The translations under genes and the position numbers were made by a program. From contig NZ_JASBQY010000001.1 of NCBI RefSeq assembly GCF_029960645.1, positions 504,312 to 568,311 of the forward strand: a DNA stretch of 64,000 nt, in the 5' to 3' direction. Below are positions 58,557 to 64,000 of this stretch, piece after piece; the first letter of the stretch is position 1, and each line of letters begins with the position of its first letter. The notes beneath the pieces are model-generated. The model saw only the letters and a program-made list of their open reading frames with translations, was not told where the DNA came from and made no database searches. Origin of the DNA: Arthrobacter sp. AL12. Its GTDB lineage: Bacteria; Actinomycetota; Actinomycetes; Actinomycetales; Micrococcaceae.

Positions 58557-60611
58557 CTATTTTTTCTTCTTGCCGCCGAACGGGAAATAGGGGTTGTGCC
58601 CCGCAGGGCCCTGGTAAGTCCTGCGCCCGGGCAGGTGGACATCGCCGCCCAGACCGCCCTCCGCGGTACTGGGCTGATCCTCGGCGGGGAGGTAGCCGCC
58701 TTCCGGTCCGGTGCGCCCGGCACGCTCGTCCTGTTCGGACAGGTCGGGACCGGCTCGGAAGGAGGCGGCGTCGAATTCCCCGGAAATCCTTGGAATGAGT
58801 CCGGTGTCCACCGCGACAGTGGCGCGTTCTGGCCTCGGATGGGCGGCGCTGGCGCCGCCAGGAAGCGTCCCGGTAGCGGGCTCCGCAGCCGATCGGCGGC
58901 GCAAGCGCCCCAAAAGCGGCTGCAGCAGGTCGCTCAGCTCGGTCACCCGGAAGAGCTTCAGCAGGAGCAGATAGGCCGCCAGCATCACGGGCCCGACGAC
59001 GACAATCGTCACCAGAGCGGCGGCGGGGGTGCTCCAGGCGAAGCCGTCCCGGCTGTAGCTGCCCATCAGCCACAAGGCCACGGCACCGGCCAGCGCGGAA
59101 CCCAGCGCGGCGTAGCCCATCCGGATATAGGCGTTGGCGATCCGCGGGCCGTCCAGGTGCCCCAGGAGCCGGCGCAGGAAGATCGCGCTGACGATCACGG
59201 ACAGAATATTGCCGCCGGTGTAGAGGACGGCGATGGCGAAGATGATCTGATCGAACGGCAGGAACTGGATGCTGAAGGCGGCAACCACGTTCACGAGGGC
59301 CAGCACCAGCTGGATGAAGAACGGTGTCCGGGCGTCCTCATTGGCGTAGAACACGCGGGACATCATGAAGTTGGCGCTCATGAACGGTGTGCTGAGGGCC
59401 AGGATGGTCAGCGTCTGGGCCAGCATGACTCCGTCCTGGGGCACCCCGCCGGAGAAGAACATGCCCAGCGGCCCGGCCAGCGCGAACAGGGCCAGGGCCC
59501 CGAACACCGTGGCAACGGCCATGGTCCTGAGGCCGTGGGAGAGCGCGTTGCGCAGCGCGGCGTGGTCCCCGTCCTGCGAGGCCCGGGTCATCCGGTTGAA
59601 CAGCACGGTGGCGAGCGACAGCGCGATGATCGAGTGCGGGAGCAGGTACAGCTGGCTCGCCACTTCCAGTACGGCGTTGCCCGGCAGTGTGTCGGCGGCC
59701 GGATCCCCTGCCTGATCCAGCCGGAGCCGTTCCGCGCCCGGGATCGTGGCGATGCGCATGACGTAGAGGAAGGCCAGCTGCCCGACGGCGGCCGTCGCCA
59801 AGGTCCAGACGCTCAGCCTGGCAGCCTGGCCCAGTCCGACCCCGCGCCAGCCGAAACGCGGCCGCAGCCCGAGCCGGAGCCGGAGGACCGGGACCAGCAG
59901 GATGGCGGTCTGGGCGATGACACCGATGGTGGAGAATCCCGCGACCAGGAAGGTTTGGGTGGAGCCCCAGGTGTCCAGGGTGTGGGGATTGGCCGCATTG
60001 GCGCCGAAGGTCCAGATGAACATGCCAAGGCCCGCGATCGCGACAATATTGTTCAGGATCGGCGCCCACATCGCGGGCCCGAAGGCGCCGTGGGCATTGA
60101 GCACCTGGGTCAGCAGGGCGTAGAGGCCGTAGAAGAAGATCTGCGGGAGGCACAGGAACGCGAAAGACACCGCGAGGGCCTTCTGCTCCGGCGAGTATCC
60201 CTGCGTCGTCAGCTCAATGACCCACGGCGCCAGCAGCGTTACCGCCAGCGTGAGCGTCAGCAGCACCAGCACAGCGAGCGTCAGCAGCCGGCTGATGTAG
60301 TCCGCCCCCTTGTCCGGAGCCTTGCTGGCCTTGATGATCTGGGGCACCAGGACGGCATTGAAGACGCCGCCTGCCACCAGCAGGAAGATCAGGTTCGGCA
60401 GGTTGTTCGCGTTGATGAACGTGTCGTTGACTGTGGAGCCCAGCCCGAGGGCGGCCGCCAGCATCCAGGTCTTGGCGAAGCCCAGGAAACGCGAGACGAG
60501 CGTTCCCGCAGCCATGATGGCGCTGGAACGGACTTCTCCGGATTGGACGGCTTTGGAATCGGCGGGGCCGGAGTGCGCGGGGGTGGGTTTGGCTGATGAC
60601 ATCGTCTTCAT
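58557..60611 (-). CDS. murJ: Lipid II flippase MurJ (MviN)
   Basis: The 684-residue protein has about fourteen transmembrane helices of the MOP superfamily, with SSAIMAAGTLVSRFLGFAKT (about residues 30-49) and a lipid II-groove pattern, including ANNLPNLIFLLVAGG. It flips lipid II to the outer face for RodA/PBP enzymes. After about residue 560 it has a hydrophilic tail with no kinase-like motif. An ATG at 60602 is an alternative start. It is followed on the same strand by the pseudokinase-like gene. Confidence 0.94.
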   Translation of the reverse strand: MKTMSSAKPTPAHSGPADSKAVQSGEVRSSAIMAAGTLVSRFLGFAKTWMLAAALGLGSTVNDTFINANNLPNLIFLLVAGGVFNAVLVPQIIKASKAPDKGADYISRLLTLAVLVLLTLTLAVTLLAPWVIELTTQGYSPEQKALAVSFAFLCLPQIFFYGLYALLTQVLNAHGAFGPAMWAPILNNIVAIAGLGMFIWTFGANAANPHTLDTWGSTQTFLVAGFSTIGVIAQTAILLVPVLRLRLGLRPRFGWRGVGLGQAARLSVWTLATAAVGQLAFLYVMRIATIPGAERLRLDQAGDPAADTLPGNAVLEVASQLYLLPHSIIALSLATVLFNRMTRASQDGDHAALRNALSHGLRTMAVATVFGALALFALAGPLGMFFSGGVPQDGVMLAQTLTILALSTPFMSANFMMSRVFYANEDARTPFFIQLVLALVNVVAAFSIQFLPFDQIIFAIAVLYTGGNILSVIVSAIFLRRLLGHLDGPRIANAYIRMGYAALGSALAGAVALWLMGSYSRDGFAWSTPAAALVTIVVVGPVMLAAYLLLLKLFRVTELSDLLQPLLGRLRRRSAAEPATGTLPGGASAAHPRPERATVAVDTGLIPRISGEFDAASFRAGPDLSEQDERAGRTGPEGGYLPAEDQPSTAEGGLGGDVHLPGRRTYQGPAGHNPYFPFGGKKKK

Positions 60612-60670
60612 CGTCTCACCCGGGCACGGCTTTCGGCGCTATCCGCGACCCTTAAGGGGATTGCGGGGGC

Positions 60671-61219
60671 CTAGCGGTGTTCCGGCAGGACTTCTTTGGC
60701 GAGGTCGGCGATGCGGCGTTCGTTCGGGAAGGAGAGCTTCCGGGCCAGCTCGTGGATGGGGACCCAGGCGACGTCCACGGCTTCCTTGTCCGGATCGTTT
60801 TCGATCGTCAGTTCCCCGCCCGTGGCCTGCAGCAGGTAGTGGTGGACGGTCTTGTGGACGCGGTGTCCGCTGACCGTGAACCAGTAGTCGATGCTTCCCA
60901 GAGGTGCGAGGATCTTGCCCTCGATGCCGGTTTCCTCCGCGATCTCCCGCACGGCGGCTTCCTCGTTGCTTTCCTTGCCTTCCGGATGGCCCTTGGGCAG
61001 GCACCATTCCAGCCGCCCGCCGCGGTTAAGGCGGGCAATGATCGCAACCCGGAGTTCGCCGTCGGAAGTGTCCACCACAACGCCGCCGGCGGAGATTTCC
61101 TCCACCGTAGGGAGGGAAACCTGTCCGGAGTGCTGCACCGGCGCGACATTGGCACCGATTGCCGACGGCAACGGTGCGTTTGTCCTCCTGCCGGGAGCGC
61201 TCGGTACGGGATGGGCCAT
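60671..61219 (-). CDS. Nudix hydrolase (MutT4-like)
   Basis: The 182-residue protein has a complete Nudix box, GHPEGKESNEEAAVREIAEE plus TGI (about residues 79-101), preceded by EISAGGVVVDTSDGELRVAI. It hydrolyses nucleoside diphosphate-linked compounds; the exact substrate is unknown. It corresponds in position to mycobacterial mutT4, beside cca. The ATG at 61219 is chosen because the long in-frame extension upstream runs antisense through cca. It is followed by murJ 59 bp later. Confidence 0.9.
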   Translation of the reverse strand: MAHPVPSAPGRRTNAPLPSAIGANVAPVQHSGQVSLPTVEEISAGGVVVDTSDGELRVAIIARLNRGGRLEWCLPKGHPEGKESNEEAAVREIAEETGIEGKILAPLGSIDYWFTVSGHRVHKTVHHYLLQATGGELTIENDPDKEAVDVAWVPIHELARKLSFPNERRIADLAKEVLPEHR

Positions 61220-61390
61220 GAAGTCCACTCTAACGACTCTTGTCCGCACTTGATGACCTAAACATGGCAGGAAAGTGGACGGCCGGGAAAGTGGATCGCC
61301 CGTTCCGTCCCTTAGGTTCGGTGCCAGCGACCGGACTTGGGGAGCATTCGGTGTGGTGCTGGCCGGGATTTCTGACAAGCTTAAGAAACT

Positions 61391-62857
61391 ATGGCGCACG
61401 CACATCACAAGACTGACCCGCACACTGTCGATTTCCAGGTAGACCCTGTGGTCCTGGAGCTTGGCCAGCGGTTTGTTGACGCCGGCCACGAACTCTCCCT
61501 TGTGGGCGGGCCCGTGCGGGACCTGTTCCTGGGCCGGGTGTCCCCCGACCTGGACTTCACCACCGACGCCACCCCGGACCAGACGGTTGCCCTGATCAGG
61601 AAGTGGGCTGACAACTACTGGGAAATCGGGCGCGCCTATGGCACCATCGGGATGCGCAAGGCAGGCTTCCAGATCGAAATCACCACCTACCGCGCCGAGT
61701 CGTACGATCCCGACTCCCGCAAACCCGCGGTGGCGTTCGGAACGTCGCTGACGGATGACCTGCTGCGCCGGGACTTCACGATCAACGCCATGGCCCTGCG
61801 CCTGCCCGCGCTGGAGCTCGTCGATCCGTTCGGCGGCGTCCGCGACCTCCATGCCTCCGTCCTCGCGACCCCGGGGGCGCCCGAATCCTCCTTCTCCGAC
61901 GATCCGCTGCGCATGATGCGCGCCGCCCGCTTCGCGGCGCAGCTGGGGATCACGGTGCACGAGGACGTCCGCGCCGCGATGTCCCAGATGGCGGAGCGGA
62001 TCACCATGATCTCCGCGGAACGGGTCCGCGAGGAGCTGGTCAAGCTCATTTGCGCGACGCACCCCCGGGCCGGGGTGGACCTGCTCGTGGACACCGGGCT
62101 GGCCGACTTCGTGCTGCCCGAGGTCTCCGCGCTGCGCCTCGAATCGGATGAGCACCACCGGCACAAGGACGTCTACCAGCACTCCCTCCAGGTCCTGGAG
62201 CAGGCCGCCGCACTCGAAACGGATGCCGCCGGCGCGGTGCCCGGGCCAGACTTTGTGTTGCGGTTCGCTGCCCTGATGCACGACGTCGGCAAGCCCGCCA
62301 CGCGCCGCTTCGAACCGGGCGGCGCGGTGAGCTTCCGGCACCACGACATGGTCGGTTCCAAACTGACGACAAAGCGGATGAAGGCGCTGCGCTTCGACAA
62401 CGACACCATCAAGGCCGTGGCCAGGCTGGTGGAACTGCATATGCGCTTCTACGGCTACGGCGAAGCAGGCTGGAGTGATTCGGCCGTCCGCCGCTATGTC
62501 ACCGACGCCGGTCCGCTGCTGGAACGGCTGCACCGGCTGACCCGCTCGGACGTGACCACCCGCAACCAGCGCAAGGCCGAGCGGCTCGCCTTCGCCTACG
62601 ACGATCTCGAGGCCCGGATCGCGGCCCTGCGGGAGCAGGAATCCCTGGAAGCCGTCCGCCCGGACCTCGACGGAGGGCGCATCATGGAGCTCCTGGGACT
62701 CAAGCCCGGCCCTGTCGTTGGCCGCGCCTACAAGTTCCTGCTGGAGGAACGGATGGAGCACGGCCCGCTGGAACCCGCCGTCGCCGAGGCCAAACTGCAC
62801 GAATGGTGGGCTGCGCAGCCCGAGTCCGCCGTCGCACTCTCAACTGAGGAGTCCTAA
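61391..62857 (+). CDS. cca: CCA-adding tRNA nucleotidyltransferase with HD domain
   Basis: The 488-residue protein has the polymerase-beta-like head with LVGGPVRDLFLGRVSPDLDF (about residues 37-56), RRDFTINAMAL and the neck, then an HD domain (HRHKDVYQHSLQVL, ALMHDVGKPATR, about 255-300). It adds or repairs the CCA end of tRNAs; two of the three tRNAs in this window lack an encoded CCA and need it. The HD domain is common in actinobacterial versions. It is divergent from the Nudix gene. Confidence 0.95.
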   Translation: MAHAHHKTDPHTVDFQVDPVVLELGQRFVDAGHELSLVGGPVRDLFLGRVSPDLDFTTDATPDQTVALIRKWADNYWEIGRAYGTIGMRKAGFQIEITTYRAESYDPDSRKPAVAFGTSLTDDLLRRDFTINAMALRLPALELVDPFGGVRDLHASVLATPGAPESSFSDDPLRMMRAARFAAQLGITVHEDVRAAMSQMAERITMISAERVREELVKLICATHPRAGVDLLVDTGLADFVLPEVSALRLESDEHHRHKDVYQHSLQVLEQAAALETDAAGAVPGPDFVLRFAALMHDVGKPATRRFEPGGAVSFRHHDMVGSKLTTKRMKALRFDNDTIKAVARLVELHMRFYGYGEAGWSDSAVRRYVTDAGPLLERLHRLTRSDVTTRNQRKAERLAFAYDDLEARIAALREQESLEAVRPDLDGGRIMELLGLKPGPVVGRAYKFLLEERMEHGPLEPAVAEAKLHEWWAAQPESAVALSTEES

Positions 62858-63442
62858 GTGATTGCACCTTCCAACGCCCCCCGCCCGCAGCTGTGGATCC
62901 TGCGGCACGGCGAAACGGAGTGGTCCAAGAGCGGCCAGTACACCGGCCTCACCGACCTCCCGCTCACCGTGGAGGGGGAGCAGCAGTCCGTGGAGGCACG
63001 CAAGGTCCTTGACGCCGTCGACTTCGACCTGGTGCTGACGTCCCCGCTGCGGCGGGCACGCCGGACCGCGGAACTTGCCGGCTTCCCCGACGCCCAGCTG
63101 GAGCCGCTCGCGGTCGAGTGGGACTACGGCGACTACGAGGGCATCAGCTCGGACCTCATCCGCAAGGACAACCCGGAATACCTGATCTGGACCCACGGGG
63201 TGCCGAACGGCGAAGCCCTCGACGACGTCGCCGCGCGCGCCGACAAGATTGTGGCGCGGGTGCTGGAATCAGGCCTGGACAACGTCCTGATCGTGGCCCA
63301 CGGACACTTCTCCCGGATCCTCACCGCCCGGTGGCTGGGGCTCGACCCACACGAGGGTCGGCACTTCATCCTGGGAACCGCCAAAGTCTGCACGCTCGGC
63401 TGGGATAAGAAGACCCCGGCAGTGGTCCGCTGGGGACTATAA
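62858..63442 (+). CDS. Histidine phosphatase (phosphoglycerate mutase-like) family protein
   Basis: The 194-residue protein has the catalytic LRHGETEWSKSGQYTGLTDL (residues 13-32) with the phosphorylated His, SPLRRARRTAELAG, the acid residue in WDYGDYEG and the second His in VAHGHFSR. It is a phosphatase or mutase on small phosphate esters. The GTG start directly follows the cca stop, so it is coupled to cca. Confidence 0.93.
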   Translation: MIAPSNAPRPQLWILRHGETEWSKSGQYTGLTDLPLTVEGEQQSVEARKVLDAVDFDLVLTSPLRRARRTAELAGFPDAQLEPLAVEWDYGDYEGISSDLIRKDNPEYLIWTHGVPNGEALDDVAARADKIVARVLESGLDNVLIVAHGHFSRILTARWLGLDPHEGRHFILGTAKVCTLGWDKKTPAVVRWGL

Positions 63443-63899
63443 ACACGATTTAGAGAATAACTTCAAGAAAGTTTATGAATGCGGTAGTCAAGCGCTGCAT
63501 TCCTGGTGTATTTTTACTTCTGACCCCTGAGCGTCCTGCCGGGGTCGAGGCGTTCGTCGCCCGGCCAGACAGCCGGAGCCACGGCATAACAGAAAAGGAG
63601 GTTGGGATAATGATTACTTTGACTAGCGGATGGATGTACCTCACCGCCACCCCGGCCTCCAACGCTGCACCGCGCCCAATTTTCGGCCCGACTGCCTCCT
63701 GACCCTTCCCACCCCGGCCCGGTCCTAGACCTGGCAAGCGGAGCCAGGGCGATACCGGCACTCCCCTTCCCGGGGGTTCCGTGACAGTGGACTGACCAGG
63801 CGGAACCACGCGGTTGGGCAGCATCCCCAAAGTTCGGAACCCAGCTTCTTGTTGGGATTGCGGCACGCTGCGTCCAAGGGGCCGGCGGTGTCAACTCGT
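63443..63899. other. Gap between the histidine phosphatase and the IS30 fragment
   Basis: The 457-bp gap has lower coding quality than the flanks. Apart from one small frame with a strong ribosome site (63610-63702) I see no gene. The last 30-40 bases before the transposase stop should hold the right end of the insertion sequence, but the inverted repeat cannot be confirmed without the other end. Confidence 0.5.
63610..63702 (+). CDS. Possible small ORF (30 residues) with strong ribosome site
   Basis: AAAAGGAGG lies 8 bases before an ATG that opens MITLTSGWMYLTATPASNAA and ends after PRPIFGPTAS. The ribosome site is among the best in the window, which argues for translation. The product is unknown; it could be a leader peptide or a remnant. 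The same frame is open from 63475, but only the internal start has a good ribosome site. Confidence 0.45.
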   Translation: MITLTSGWMYLTATPASNAAPRPIFGPTAS

Positions 63900-64000
63900 C
63901 TAAGCAACGTTGTCGTTGAGTAGCTTGATGAATGCTTCCCGGGGCGTGTAGAAGCCTAGAACTTTTCGTGGGCGGTCGTTGAGTTCGTCGGCGATGGAGT
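63900..64000 (-). mobile_element. IS30-family transposase, C-terminal end (cut by window edge)
   Basis: The last 32 codons plus stop are visible: SIADELNDRPRKVLGFYTPR followed by EAFIKLLNDNVA. The LNDRPRKVLGFYTPREAF pattern is the hallmark of IS30-family transposase C-termini (DDE integrase-type). The rest lies beyond the window, so completeness cannot be judged. Confidence 0.88.

Noticed and set aside
61220..62800. Long minus-strand frame continuous with the Nudix gene
   Set aside because: It is antisense to cca, whose family match is certain; it reflects high-GC shadow coding.

Overview
The window is one continuous piece of a high-GC actinobacterial chromosome around the replication origin, most like Arthrobacter/Pseudarthrobacter (Micrococcaceae). 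The support is the conserved order rpmH-dnaA-oriC-dnaN-gnd-recF-dciA-gyrB-gyrA, the block fhaA-fhaB-pstP-rodA-pbpA-pknA-pknB-trpG-crgA, the actinobacterial families DUF3566, DLW-39, DUF5997 and CrgA, frequent GTG starts and many 4-base stop/start overlaps. Species assignment is inference.

Layout. 1-4765 (-): urease operon ureABCEFGD, with ureD cut by the left edge; ureC carries a small in-frame tandem repeat. 5035-8362: a lipoprotein, a LysR-type effector-binding protein without a DNA-binding domain beside a DUF5997 gene, a VOC protein, a membrane protein and a PPOX flavin-binding protein. 8485-13257: a probable putrescine/polyamine cassette (permease, universal stress protein, flavin amine oxidase) divergent from a TetR regulator, with a palindromic operator between them. 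13261-13501: a long imperfect hairpin, a terminator and tRNA-Leu(CAG). 13908-24652: cell-envelope signalling and division block (two FHA proteins, PP2C phosphatase, RodA/FtsW, class B PBP, two PASTA kinases, PabA/TrpG on the other strand, CrgA). 24775-31461: TagI, a 1-kb non-coding region dense in DnaA boxes, rhomboid protease, cyclophilin, an 11-residue-repeat protein, GT2, DMT transporter and a cupin. 31569-42491 (-): tRNA-Ala, DLW-39, tRNA-Ile, DUF3566, gyrA, gyrB, dciA, recF, gnd, dnaN and the dnaA-dnaN origin region. 42492-50090: dnaA (-), then rpmH, rnpA, yidD, yidC, khpB, rsmG, parA and parB (+). 50091-55204: a stretch of about 5.1 kb with no convincing gene but eleven parS or parS-like sites (a twelfth lies in parA). 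55287-63442: trxA, trxB, a pseudokinase-like membrane protein, murJ and a Nudix gene (-), then cca and a histidine phosphatase (+). The right edge holds a possible small ORF and the end of an IS30-family transposase.

How it fits together: most of the window is the actinobacterial origin/segregation/cell-wall neighbourhood. DnaA, DnaN, DciA, RecF and gyrase act in replication; ParA, ParB and the parS array act in origin segregation; RodA, PbpA, PknA/B, PstP, Fha proteins, CrgA and MurJ act in wall synthesis and division. The most unusual parts are non-coding: the parS-studded region after parB, and a cluster of DnaA boxes about 16 kb from dnaN that is separate from the canonical origin.
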